DNA of 37,273 nt from Flammeovirgaceae bacterium BBD 1991-12. GTDB taxonomy: Bacteria > Bacteroidota > Bacteroidia > Cytophagales > Cyclobacteriaceae. The notes under the pieces are model-generated. The model was given only the letters and a program-made list of their open reading frames with translations, had not been told where the DNA came from and did not search any database. Both the position numbers and the translations under genes were made by a program. Numbering within the stretch: position 1 is the first letter of the stretch; every line of letters begins with the position of its first letter. Below, piece after piece: positions 7,871-17,005 of this stretch. The stretch lies in contig LYSV01000056.1 in NCBI GenBank assembly GCA_001657315.1, positions 1-37,273 of the forward strand. The letters run 5' to 3'.

Positions 7871-9085
7871 ATGCGTAGCTATTATAAATCGTTCCTGATC
7901 GGTAGTTTGTTCCTTTTTTTTTCGGGTTACACCCAGGCTCAGGATGAGAGTTCGAAGCTTTACAGGGAATTTAATCTTGAGTTGGAGCTTAGTAACCGGT
8001 TGTTTCTCAATGAGGGTTCCTATCCGGGGCAGGAGAGGAATTACCTGTCAGCAGCCATCCAGCCGGAATACTATATGGAGTGGGCCAATGGTAATCAAAG
8101 CCTGAAATTTGTGGGTTTTGCACGGTGGGACCAGCATGATACCCGGCGTACGCATTTCGATATTCGCGAACTTTACTGGCAAAGGGTGAAAGGGAGCAGC
8201 GAGGTTTCCGTAGGTGTAAAAAAGATATTCTGGGGTAAGACGGAGTCCGTGCATCTTGTGGATATTATCAACCAGACGGATGCTGTGGAAAGCTTTGACG
8301 GAGAGCAGAAGCTAGGGGAATTTATGTTCCACTACTCAGAATTCACGGATTTTGGCACCATTGATGTTTTTGTCATGCCCTGGTTTAGAAAAAGGGTTTT
8401 TCCTGGGCGTAAAGGACGGCTGCGACCGGGCTCGACGGATGGACTGGTTATTGACAGCAGGGATTTCCCTTTTGAAAGCAGCGCTGAGGAATGGCGGCCC
8501 TCCATGGCCTTTCGGTGGTCGCACTACATAGGCGCTCTGGATATTGGACTGTCCTACTTTAACGGTACAGGGCGTGAACCCATTATCACCGACCTGAGAA
8601 CATTCAACGCCGTTTATGGTACAATCCAGCAGACGGGGCTGGAGGTACAGGTAACAACCGGATCTATGCTGTGGAAGCTCGAAAGCATTTACCGTCAAAA
8701 TGATTTTCAGGACATGTTTGCACTGGCTGCTGGATTTGAATATACGTTTGGCAACATACAAAATTCCGGAGTGGATGTAGGATTGCTTGGCGAGTATCTG
8801 TATGACGACCGGGATGATATTGCACTGAGCGGCCTGCAAAGTGATGTCTTTACCGGCGTGAGGCTGGCTTTCAATGATACGCAGGATACCGAGCTACTCA
8901 TGGGGGGGATATTTGACCTGGAAAGAAGCACCGAATTGTATTTCGTGGAAGCCGAAAGGCGGCTGGGAAGCACATTCAGTGCTGCCGTTGAGGCCCGCTT
9001 TTTTGAAAATGTTGACCCCAGTGAGTTCACCTATGTCATACGCAATGACAGCTTTCTGCAATTTTCACTCACAAGGTATTTTTAG
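7871..9085 (+). CDS. Outer-membrane beta-barrel protein of the RND operon
   Basis: The 404-residue protein begins with a signal peptide (cleavage near YTQAQ) and then alternates polar and aromatic residues in the way of a transmembrane beta-barrel (KFVGFARWDQ, HFDIRELYWQRV, LDIGLSYFNGTG, GVRLAFND). It ends in FLQFSLTRYF, a C-terminal aromatic barrel signature recognised by BamA. The overall order resembles the barrels that accompany MMPL exporters and LolA-like proteins in other bacteria (the DUF1302-like group), though I cannot confirm the family. It is the third gene of the operon, 72 nt after the LolA-like gene across a hairpin. Probable role: outer-membrane acceptor or channel for the same cargo. 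Confidence 0.75.
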   Translation: MRSYYKSFLIGSLFLFFSGYTQAQDESSKLYREFNLELELSNRLFLNEGSYPGQERNYLSAAIQPEYYMEWANGNQSLKFVGFARWDQHDTRRTHFDIRELYWQRVKGSSEVSVGVKKIFWGKTESVHLVDIINQTDAVESFDGEQKLGEFMFHYSEFTDFGTIDVFVMPWFRKRVFPGRKGRLRPGSTDGLVIDSRDFPFESSAEEWRPSMAFRWSHYIGALDIGLSYFNGTGREPIITDLRTFNAVYGTIQQTGLEVQVTTGSMLWKLESIYRQNDFQDMFALAAGFEYTFGNIQNSGVDVGLLGEYLYDDRDDIALSGLQSDVFTGVRLAFNDTQDTELLMGGIFDLERSTELYFVEAERRLGSTFSAAVEARFFENVDPSEFTYVIRNDSFLQFSLTRYF

Positions 9086-9398
9086 GCCGTAGATAATACA
9101 AAACTCAATAACAGGTAAGAATTTCAGAAGCCTGAACTCTGCGGCGATCATAAAACCTTCAATCTTAGTAGCTTTACAATAATATACGGTTTAATTTATA
9201 GGCTGAGGCCTGTTACGAAAGAGCTACCTGAGCATTTGGCTAATGAAGCAAATGTCAATAGGGCTTCAGCCGGAGGTATCCGTACCCGTTGTGAACAGAC
9301 TGGAGATTGTTACACTCATTTAGCTTTTGAAGATAACAGGGGTTGTAGCTTAAAATCTATGACCTCAAAAAACATGACGAAACCTGAACCCATCTTAA
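9086..9398. other. Intergenic region, no gene seen
   Basis: These 313 nt separate the barrel gene from the LytTR regulator. I find no convincing promoter, hairpin or small gene. A 65-codon TTG-initiated frame at 9236-9433 runs into the regulator gene in another frame and has no signal peptide or recognisable motif. Confidence 0.4.
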
Positions 9399-10145
9399 AT
9401 GAAGGAGTCAAAGGTCAAAATTATCATCATTGAAGATGAAATGATCATCGGGGCAAATATTTCCCTCCAATTGACGAAACTGGGCTATGAGGTTACAGGG
9501 ATTATACCCCGTGGTGAGGATGCGTTGATGTTCGTGAAGGAAAACACGCCCGATATAATATTGATGGATATTCAGCTCAAAGGTAAACTTGATGGGATTG
9601 AAACCGCGCAGCGGATCCAGCAGGAATACGATATTCCGGTCATCTACATTACTGCCAATGCCGATGATGTACATTTTAACCGTGCCAAAACTACCAGACC
9701 ACAGGCATTTATCTCAAAACCATTCAAGAAACTTGATCTACAGCGTGCCATAGAGCTTACACTGAGCCGAATGTCTGAAAATGATAACGGTGAAAAAAAT
9801 ACTATACAGGAACCCGCCTCCCCGTTCGTATTAAGCGATTCGATTTTTGTGAAGGACCATGAAACTATGGTGAAGATCCTGATCAGTCATATTTTCTATG
9901 TAGAAGCGGAGCGCAACTATTGTCGTATTTTTTCGAAACAGAAGGAATATGTTTTGGTAATGACGTTAAAAGACCTCAATGAGAAACTACCTGATGAGCA
10001 TTTTATGCGAATTCACCGTTCATACATCATTAATATTTCACAAATTGATGAAGTGGGCGGTACGTATGTTATAGTGGCAAAGAAGGTGATCCCATTAAGT
10101 AAGACCTATCGTGATGAATTGCTTAAGCGATTGCATACCATCTGA
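9399..10145 (+). CDS. LytTR-family response regulator
   Basis: A CheY-like receiver (residues 5-125) carries the acidic pocket E12/D13, the phospho-acceptor D57 in IILMDIQLKG, and the conserved Lys in ISKPFKK. A LytTR DNA-binding domain (about 145-248) shows ISHIFYVEAERNYCRIFSK and MRIHRSYIINISQIDEV, typical of the family. LytTR proteins bind direct repeats upstream of target promoters and often control surface or extracellular products. The gene converges on a TPR histidine kinase, with 10 nt between the stop codons; the pair is likely a two-component system. A paralogue with the same layout lies at 35409-36134. Confidence 0.92.
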   Translation: MKESKVKIIIIEDEMIIGANISLQLTKLGYEVTGIIPRGEDALMFVKENTPDIILMDIQLKGKLDGIETAQRIQQEYDIPVIYITANADDVHFNRAKTTRPQAFISKPFKKLDLQRAIELTLSRMSENDNGEKNTIQEPASPFVLSDSIFVKDHETMVKILISHIFYVEAERNYCRIFSKQKEYVLVMTLKDLNEKLPDEHFMRIHRSYIINISQIDEVGGTYVIVAKKVIPLSKTYRDELLKRLHTI

Positions 10146-10155
10146 TCCTGCTATC

Positions 10156-12132
10156 TCATGTATTTTGGGTCTTAAATTCGAATGAGACACTGGTGCCGTT
10201 TTCCATTGAGTAATGCATTTTCCCCTGTAGCTGTTGACACAATAAGTTTACCAACTGACTGCCAAAACCAGTCCCGGTAGCCTTGTCATGTATAGGTTGA
10301 CCGATACCGTTATCTGAAACTTTAAGGTACAGGAACTCCTGATTTTTTTGCTCCAGTACCAATCTCATTTCACCCTTACTATTATTAGGGAAGGCATATT
10401 TCAAAGCATTGGTCAAAAGCTCATTGACAATCAATCCCAGGGGAATGGCCGTATCCACATCCAGTTCCAACGCCTCCATATCGCATATAAAACTCACCCG
10501 ATCTTCCATGCCAAAGGAATCCAGTACATGTGTTCCCAGGTTATGAAAATAGTCTTTCATTTCGATCGTTGACAGGTTCGTTCCCTGATATAGCTTCTGA
10601 TGGATCATACTCATGGATTGGACCCTGTTCTGACTCTCCTGCATCACATTTACAGCGTGAAGATCTGTCAGTTGGGCTGATTGCAGGGCCAGTAAACCGG
10701 AAACGATCTCCAGGTTGTTTTTTACCCGATGATGGATCTCCTTCAATAGAAACTCCTTTTCCTTGTTTTGTTTCTCCAGTAATGCATTTTTCCTTCGATT
10801 ATTCTGCCGGTTTCTATACAGGATCAATACAATAACCAGTAAAAAGCCTGCAATGATCATTATGATAGTTTGCCTCGTACGCTGCTGCGCCAGTGCAGTT
10901 TCCTGCAGTTTGATCGTACTTTCTTTCAGGGCTACATCAAATTCGGTTTGGAGAAGTGATATGCGCTGGTCGGCCTCAGCCGTAAAAATCCTGTTCTTGA
11001 GTTCATTGTATTTAATGAAGGCCTGATAAGCTTTTTGATAAGCCTGTGTTGCGGCAAAGGCAAATGCCAACGCCTCATAAGCCTGGCTCAGGTAGAATTC
11101 GTCTCCAAAATCCTCAGTGGCCACTTCAATTGATTTTTGCAGGCTTTGTATAGCCTCTTCGCTTTTTCCCTGGAGGTTTTGAAGTTTTCCTATAGCCAGC
11201 CATGAGCGCATGATCATGAAATTATTCTCCAGTAGTTCCGCGTATTTAACAGCATTCACCCCAGCGGCTTCCGCAGCTTCAAATTGTTTCAGGTAAGCAT
11301 TCAGGTCCACAAGGGAAATGTATACATCACTCAGATTATTGTAGAAACCATATTGCTCTCCTATTTCAATAGCGAGATCATAATATGTAAGGGCTTCTTC
11401 ATACTCTCCAAGATCCAGGTAGTTATTCCCCACCACATAAAGGGTGAAATCATAATCCAGATCCCTGATGCCCCGCTCTTCAAAGACATCAATGGACTTT
11501 AAGCCGTATTCCAACCCCTGTTCAAATTTCGATTGTTTCCAAAAAATGTTGCTGAGATCGCTGTAGGCAAGAGCAATGGCCCTTTTATCACCGAATTTCT
11601 CTCCCAGCCGTAAAGATTCCAACGCATGATCAGCAGCCTTGTCCAATTCACCTTTGCGTTCAAAGATGTAGCCCAATTGTGTATTTAAAAAGGCAAGATC
11701 TTCTTCTCTGACTTTGCTTTTTGCCTCCTCCAACACGGCGAATGCGCTGTCCAGCTTTTCCATACGAAGCAAGACAGCGCCCTGGGTGATCTGGAACCGG
11801 CCTTCCCAAAGTCTCTCATTTTTCGAAGCACATAACGCCAGTCCCTTTTGAGTAAGGGCAAGGGAAGTATTTAAATTACGGGTATGCCAGTAATAGGCCA
11901 GATCATTAAGTATCGAAAGACTGATCGTATCAATCTTCACTTTATCCCATGATGCATCCAGTATGGCTAAATATGAAGTATCAAAATCATCGGTCTCTAC
12001 AAATACCTGCCTGTAGGGATCCTCTCTTTCAAAATCAACAATTTGTGCACTGGAAACAAAAGAGAGTACTAGAGAAAATATGCTGATAACTACAACCTTC
12101 AAAACAGATCCTTTACTTAGACAAGTGTTCAA
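10156..12132 (-). CDS. TPR-containing sensor histidine kinase (HisKA_2 type)
   Basis: The 658-residue protein has a signal peptide, a periplasmic region of about six TPR repeats (around 60-400), one TM helix (422-439), a short coiled coil, a HisKA_2 dimerisation domain with H467/H468 in EIHHRVKNNLE, and an HATPase domain with the N-box around N570 (NELLTNALKYAF) and the G1 motif DNGIG near 607. Kinases of this build are frequent in Bacteroidota and usually partner LytTR regulators without a receiver of their own, as here. The frame opens just after TAA, so the start is TTG 12132 or TTG 12102; the latter gives a shorter, cleaner signal peptide. The signal sensed by the TPR region is unknown. 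Confidence 0.9.
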   Translation of the reverse strand: MNTCLSKGSVLKVVVISIFSLVLSFVSSAQIVDFEREDPYRQVFVETDDFDTSYLAILDASWDKVKIDTISLSILNDLAYYWHTRNLNTSLALTQKGLALCASKNERLWEGRFQITQGAVLLRMEKLDSAFAVLEEAKSKVREEDLAFLNTQLGYIFERKGELDKAADHALESLRLGEKFGDKRAIALAYSDLSNIFWKQSKFEQGLEYGLKSIDVFEERGIRDLDYDFTLYVVGNNYLDLGEYEEALTYYDLAIEIGEQYGFYNNLSDVYISLVDLNAYLKQFEAAEAAGVNAVKYAELLENNFMIMRSWLAIGKLQNLQGKSEEAIQSLQKSIEVATEDFGDEFYLSQAYEALAFAFAATQAYQKAYQAFIKYNELKNRIFTAEADQRISLLQTEFDVALKESTIKLQETALAQQRTRQTIIMIIAGFLLVIVLILYRNRQNNRRKNALLEKQNKEKEFLLKEIHHRVKNNLEIVSGLLALQSAQLTDLHAVNVMQESQNRVQSMSMIHQKLYQGTNLSTIEMKDYFHNLGTHVLDSFGMEDRVSFICDMEALELDVDTAIPLGLIVNELLTNALKYAFPNNSKGEMRLVLEQKNQEFLYLKVSDNGIGQPIHDKATGTGFGSQLVNLLCQQLQGKMHYSMENGTSVSFEFKTQNT

Positions 12133-12529
12133 TTACTGACTGATACTGTGCAAAACGTCATAAATCCCTCCCGACAGCTATCGGAAAGAGGGGTCATGCG
12201 AGTGTTCGAATATGGTAACCCCGGTTTTCGGGGTGTCATCTGTAAATCTCATCTAATATGAAGCGATGTTATTAAAGTAGGGAATTTATGGTCATATCAA
12301 CAACGATTGGACCGGTTTAAATCATAGTGGTCGCTAAAAATACAGCGGCGACCTGCCCGCTCAAACCGTACACTCCCCAAAACACTCCCGGTAAATAAAA
12401 GCCCTTGCCCGGACAAAAAAAGCCGGCCTTCGTCCTAAGCGCCTTTATGATACCTGTAATGGCCTGTACTTTAGAATGACTGAATCTTAAGAACTGGAGA
12501 CTATTGATCGTGATCCAATCATAATCGAC
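12133..12529. other. Divergent intergenic region with two hairpins
   Basis: Between the kinase and the cyclase-ATPase gene. Hairpin A: CCCTC (12166-12170) and CCGA (12171-12174) pair with TCGG (12181-12184) and GAGGG (12188-12192) around CAGCTA with an AAA bulge. Hairpin B: ACCCCG (12218-12223) and CGGGGT (12229-12234) with a GTTTT loop. Neither has a T-tract, so they are not ordinary terminators; they may be leader structure. I could not place promoters with confidence. Confidence 0.45.
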
Positions 12530-15500
12530 ATGATCTGTCCAAACTGTAATTTTGAGAATCCAGAAGGGATGAAGTTTTGTGGCAATTGTGGGAGACCACA
12601 ATATTTGTCATGCTCGTCTTGTGGCTTTAAAAACCCTCCCGGCTTTAAATACTGTGGCAATTGTGGTGTTTCAGTATCATTGGAACGTACCGCTACCATG
12701 CATCAGGTTGCAGAGACTCTTCAGCATGAGCAAAACATGGAGGGTGAGCGAAGGCACCTCACGGTCATGTTTTGTGATCTGGTGGGTTCTACGGCCTTAT
12801 CCAATGAATTGGACCCTGAAGACCTGCGCACTGTGGTTACTGAGTACCAGAAGGTATGTGAAAAGGTTGTGGCCCGCTATGAAGGGCACATAGCGCAATA
12901 CCTTGGCGATGGCATTTTGGTGTACTTTGGTTATCCGAAGGCCCATGAAAATGATGCACACCGGGCGCTGAGCTCGGGCCTGGGTATTTTGGAAGCCGTT
13001 CAGCGGTTCAGTAAAAACCTGGAGGAGTCTGGCAGGGCGGGGATTTCGGTCCGGATCGGAATACATACCGGACATGTGGTTATCGGAGATATAGGTGATG
13101 CCAGACAAGGACAACAGCTTGCTCTTGGTGCTACTCCCAATATTGCCGCCCGTATTGAAGGATTGGCAGAGCCGGATACCATGACCATCAGTGCAGATAC
13201 CTACCAACTTATACAACGTTTTTTTTCATGTGAAGACAAAGGAGAACATGAAGTGAAAGGTATCCCCACTCCACTGAGGATCTACCGGGTAATTCACGAA
13301 AACATTGCAAGAAGCAGGTTTGAAGCCAGTCAGCATGGTACAGATCAGGCTCCAATTGTGGGTAGAGACAATGAAATCAGGCGGCTGAGAGATCTTTGGG
13401 AAGATGCCAGGCAGGGCAGCTCGCACATCGTTCTTTTAAGTGGCCAGCCTGGCGTTGGAAAATCCCGTACCCTTCAGGCCTTAATGGCACATGTGGCGGC
13501 TGACACGGATGCCTGGCTCAATGTTCACCAATGCTCGCCCTATCACAAGGGCACCGCTTTCTATCCTTTGGTGGAAGTGATCAGGCATGTGGTATTGCAT
13601 CTAAAAGATGATGTATCCTCCATTGAAAGGATCAGCCGGCTTGAAGGATTCCTGCTTCAATATGGCCTTGTTTTGAATGAGATGGTCCCTCTTTTTGCTA
13701 ACCTTCTGTCTCTTTCCCTGGAGGGGACGGTTTACCAGCCCACCCCGTTTTCCGCAGAACAGCAAAAACAAAAGCTCATCGGAGCTTTCATCCACATCTA
13801 CCTGGAGCGCTCCCGCGAACAGAACCTGCTGTTGGTCTTTGAGGATATTCAATGGATGGACCCTTCTTCACTGGAAATGATCACCCAATTGATCAATCAA
13901 CCACCTGCATTAAACATTCTCACTGTATTAAGTTTCAGACAGGAGTTTATTCCTCCCTGGCACATACAGCCTCATATCACACCACTGCCGCTATCCAACC
14001 TGCCTGCGGAGGCAGTGAAGGAGATTATCGTGAAAACAGCCGGCAACAAACAGCTGCCCAATGAAGTAGTTGAGCAGATCATCCAAAAAACTGATGGCAT
14101 CCCCCTTTTTGTAGAAGAACTGACCAAGATGGTTTTGGGGTCCGGGATGTTGCAGGAGCTCGACGATCATTTTGAGCTTAATGGACCTGTCTCCTCATTA
14201 TCCATTCCGTCAACACTGCATGACTCGTTAGTGGCACGGCTGGATACCATGTCGCATACCAAAGAGCTTGCACAACTTGGGGCTGCCATAGGCCGGGAGT
14301 TTAGCCATGAGTTGATCAGCGCTGCCTCTTATATGCCGGAAAGGGTCACGGGAGAATGCTTGAACGAGCTGGTTGAGGCTGAGCTATTAATACAGCAAGG
14401 GGTTCCTCCCAAGGCTACTTTTAAATTTCGGCATGCCCTGATTTGCGACGTCGCCTACCAATCTCTGGTCAGGAGTCAAAGACAACGCTTTCACCGGCGT
14501 ATTGCGGAATCTTTAGTCCAAAAGCTACCTGAAGTAGCTCAGGATCATCCCGAAGTGGTCGCCTACCATTTTGAAAAGGCCGGACTGTTTCATGACGCGG
14601 TAGTGTATTGGACCAGGGCTGGTGACAGGATAAACCAACACCTCGCCTACAATGAGACTTTGAATTATATTCAGCGTGGCTTGAATTTGCTTAAGGAGAT
14701 CGAAAAGGATGAGGATCGTTCAAAACTTGAGCTACAGCTGTTGTCGATCCAGGCACCGGTACTCATCATAACGGAAGGTTTTTCATCATCGGTGGCATAT
14801 CAGGCCAGTTGTCGAATGAAGGAACTGGCTGAGCAGCAAAAGGACGACATAAGCCTGTTTCACGCTCTGCGTGGTGTGATCACCCATGAATTATTTGTGG
14901 GCAAAGCGAAGGTTGCCCTGCACTACGCCCAGGAGGCATTGACCATTGCCCAATCGCTGCAGATTAATGAAATACTCATAGAAGCATATCGCCTGGTGGG
15001 GCGAACTTCAGTCTATGTAGGTAAGCTAACCCTTAGCCTCGAATCCTTTGACAAATCCATATCACTCTACAAATCCGGAGATGGTGATACTATCAGCCGG
15101 CTGATTGGTTCCGATCCTGAAGTTTTCAATATGATCCAGAGTAGCCATGTGCTATGGTACATGGGCTTCCCCGATCAGGCCCTTGGACGAGCAATGGAGG
15201 CGCTTGAAAAAGCAGATGAGATCCAACGTCCTTACAGCCGGGCCTTATGTCAATTTATTAATAGCATAGTTTCCTATTGTTGCGGGCATGTGCAGGATAC
15301 CATTGATCAGGCACAGTCCTGCATCGCATTAAGTAAGGAATATGGCATCTCCATGTTCGGGAGTGAAGCCCGGGTATTTCTGGGAGCGGCAATGATTGAA
15401 AATGGTGAGATAGAAGAGGGTTTTCAACTCATGCAGGAATCCATTGAAATGCGGATCAAAGATAAATTGTTGACTGGAGTTCATCTTCACCTGAGTACGC

Positions 15501-15946
15501 TTATCGCATCATGTCTGAAGACCGGAAGGACTGTGGACGGTCTTCAGGCAGTAGACAGAGCCTTCACTCTGACCAAACAATCGGATGACCAACTCTTTCT
15601 ATCGGAGATCTACCGGCTTAAAGGTGAATTGCTGCTTGCAAAAAATGGTGAGGCCGGTATCCTGGAAGTCGAGGAATACCTGAGTAAGAGCATGCAGATT
15701 GCGAGAAAGCAAAAGGCCAGATCCCTGGAGCTGCGCAGTGTGATGAGCATGGCTAATGCCTTGAGATCCCAGGGAAGGACGGCCGAAGGCCTGAAGCTGG
15801 TTTCCCGTGTCTATGGTTGGTTTAAAGAGGGATTTGAAACAAGGGACCTCATGGAGGCAAAACATATGATCGACGAGTTGTCCGGTGCTTCTTCTGCAAC
15901 AGATAATACTCACACTTCTCAACCAAATGATATTGTTAAACACTAA
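12530..15946 (+). CDS. Zinc-ribbon / class III cyclase / AAA ATPase / TPR signalling protein
   Basis: Four parts are visible in 1,138 residues. Two CxxC zinc ribbons use C3, C6, C17, C20 and C28, C31, C42, C45. A class III nucleotide cyclase domain (about 73-255) keeps the metal aspartates D83 (FCDLVGST) and D127 (YLGDG) and the transition-state residues N204 and R208 (TPNIAARIEG), so it looks catalytically competent; the usual purine-selecting Lys before GDG is Q123, so ATP or GTP use is uncertain. An AAA/STAND-type ATPase follows, with Walker A GQPGVGKS (305-312) and Walker B LLLVFEDIQWMD (D439). The C-terminal half is TPR-like helices. The layout resembles soluble adenylyl cyclase and large proteobacterial or cyanobacterial relatives and is uncommon in Bacteroidota. 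A sulfotransferase gene follows after 10 nt, suggesting co-transcription. Cytosolic. Confidence 0.9.
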   Translation: MICPNCNFENPEGMKFCGNCGRPQYLSCSSCGFKNPPGFKYCGNCGVSVSLERTATMHQVAETLQHEQNMEGERRHLTVMFCDLVGSTALSNELDPEDLRTVVTEYQKVCEKVVARYEGHIAQYLGDGILVYFGYPKAHENDAHRALSSGLGILEAVQRFSKNLEESGRAGISVRIGIHTGHVVIGDIGDARQGQQLALGATPNIAARIEGLAEPDTMTISADTYQLIQRFFSCEDKGEHEVKGIPTPLRIYRVIHENIARSRFEASQHGTDQAPIVGRDNEIRRLRDLWEDARQGSSHIVLLSGQPGVGKSRTLQALMAHVAADTDAWLNVHQCSPYHKGTAFYPLVEVIRHVVLHLKDDVSSIERISRLEGFLLQYGLVLNEMVPLFANLLSLSLEGTVYQPTPFSAEQQKQKLIGAFIHIYLERSREQNLLLVFEDIQWMDPSSLEMITQLINQPPALNILTVLSFRQEFIPPWHIQPHITPLPLSNLPAEAVKEIIVKTAGNKQLPNEVVEQIIQKTDGIPLFVEELTKMVLGSGMLQELDDHFELNGPVSSLSIPSTLHDSLVARLDTMSHTKELAQLGAAIGREFSHELISAASYMPERVTGECLNELVEAELLIQQGVPPKATFKFRHALICDVAYQSLVRSQRQRFHRRIAESLVQKLPEVAQDHPEVVAYHFEKAGLFHDAVVYWTRAGDRINQHLAYNETLNYIQRGLNLLKEIEKDEDRSKLELQLLSIQAPVLIITEGFSSSVAYQASCRMKELAEQQKDDISLFHALRGVITHELFVGKAKVALHYAQEALTIAQSLQINEILIEAYRLVGRTSVYVGKLTLSLESFDKSISLYKSGDGDTISRLIGSDPEVFNMIQSSHVLWYMGFPDQALGRAMEALEKADEIQRPYSRALCQFINSIVSYCCGHVQDTIDQAQSCIALSKEYGISMFGSEARVFLGAAMIENGEIEEGFQLMQESIEMRIKDKLLTGVHLHLSTLIASCLKTGRTVDGLQAVDRAFTLTKQSDDQLFLSEIYRLKGELLLAKNGEAGILEVEEYLSKSMQIARKQKARSLELRSVMSMANALRSQGRTAEGLKLVSRVYGWFKEGFETRDLMEAKHMIDELSGASSATDNTHTSQPNDIVKH

Positions 15947-15956
15947 ATACTAAATC

Positions 15957-16883
15957 ATGGAAAACTACTCATGGCCTAAGAAAATCCGCGAAATACAGAG
16001 CCATCATTTTGATTCTACCATATGGAATGGCTTTAAATTCCGGGATGATGATATCGTGGTAGCCAGTTATGCAAAATCAGGTACCACGTGGATGCAACAG
16101 ATTATTGCTCAACTGCTGTTTAATGGTGCTGAAAACGTGCCAGTGGCCGAGATATCGCCATGGCTTGACCTGAGGGTGCCTCCGGCAAATATAAAACTGC
16201 CGGCTGTCGAAGCCCAGACCCATCGTCGGTTCCTGAAAACGCACTTACCGGTTGACGCATTGGTCTATTCACCGAAAGCAAAGTACATCTATATCGCACG
16301 TGACGGGCGAGACGTGGTGTGGAGCATGTATAATCATCATGTGTCAGCCAATGAAAAATGGTATGCAGCTTTAAATGATACCCCTGGCCTGGTGGGACTT
16401 CCCATGCCAAAGCCGGTAGATTCAATTCGACAATATTATCTGGATTGGTTGCAAAATGATGGACATCCATGGTGGTCACTTTGGGAAAATGTTGATTCCT
16501 GGTGGAACATCCGGCATTTGCCCAATTTGTTGCTGGTACATTTTGCCGCACTTAAAAGGGACATGGAGGGTGAAATAAGAAAAATTGCCAGCTTTTTAGA
16601 TCTACCCTCGGCAGAACTGAATTGGGAGGCAATTCTTGAACATTGTGGGTTTGATTATATGAAAGCACATGCAGATCAAAGTGCCCCCCTGGGTGGTATC
16701 TTCTGGAATGGTGGTGCAAAAACGTTTATTTATAAAGGGCAGAACGGTAGATGGAGGGATGTGCTAACCGAAGAGGAGTCAAAAATGTATGAAAAAAAGG
16801 CAATGGATAAGCTCGGTGAAGAGTGTGCTCACTGGCTCATGACGGGTGAGGCGGTCAAGCCAGAACATCATGTCCAACAATAG
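15957..16883 (+). CDS. PAPS-dependent sulfotransferase
   Basis: The 308-residue protein has the full sulfotransferase fold signature: the 5'-phosphosulfate loop YAKSGTTWMQQ (residues 38-48), the catalytic His in KTH (H96), the 3'-phosphate motif YIARDGRDVVWSMYNH (R115, S123) and the C-terminal GRWRDVLT loop that closes on PAPS. It is of the cytosolic SULT type (PF00685), transferring sulfate from PAPS to a hydroxyl or amine of a small molecule or glycan. The acceptor is unknown. It starts 10 nt after the cyclase-ATPase gene; a hairpin follows and then an MFS transporter, which could export the sulfated product (inference). No PAPS synthesis gene (CysD/N/C) is in the window. Confidence 0.9.
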   Translation: MENYSWPKKIREIQSHHFDSTIWNGFKFRDDDIVVASYAKSGTTWMQQIIAQLLFNGAENVPVAEISPWLDLRVPPANIKLPAVEAQTHRRFLKTHLPVDALVYSPKAKYIYIARDGRDVVWSMYNHHVSANEKWYAALNDTPGLVGLPMPKPVDSIRQYYLDWLQNDGHPWWSLWENVDSWWNIRHLPNLLLVHFAALKRDMEGEIRKIASFLDLPSAELNWEAILEHCGFDYMKAHADQSAPLGGIFWNGGAKTFIYKGQNGRWRDVLTEEESKMYEKKAMDKLGEECAHWLMTGEAVKPEHHVQQ

Positions 16884-16916
16884 CAAAAGCCATGGCGCGA
16901 TATTTAATTTAAAAAG

Positions 16917-16943
16917 ACCAGAGGTGCATTTTGCATCTCTGGT
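16917..16943. terminator. Strong hairpin after the sulfotransferase gene
   Basis: ACCAGAGGTGCA (16917-16928) pairs with TGCATCTCTGGT (16932-16943), 12 bp with one G-U pair and a TTT loop. An A-run precedes it (16911-16915) but no good T-tract follows, so it works better as a terminator on the minus strand or as an mRNA 3' stabiliser. It covers the TTG at 16931, arguing against that codon as the MFS start. Confidence 0.6.
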
Positions 16944-17005
16944 TAATGAAATACACAATACCCCCTCAACACAGAAAATCCAGGAAGTATGAAAGTCGGT
17001 GGTCT

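Noticed and set aside
9236-9433. 65-codon frame upstream of the first LytTR gene
   Set aside because: TTG start, overlaps the regulator out of frame, no recognisable domain or signal peptide.
12166-12192. CCCTC/CCGA...TCGG/GAGGG hairpin as a terminator
   Set aside because: No T-tract on either strand and placed between divergent genes, so termination is unlikely; kept only as leader structure.
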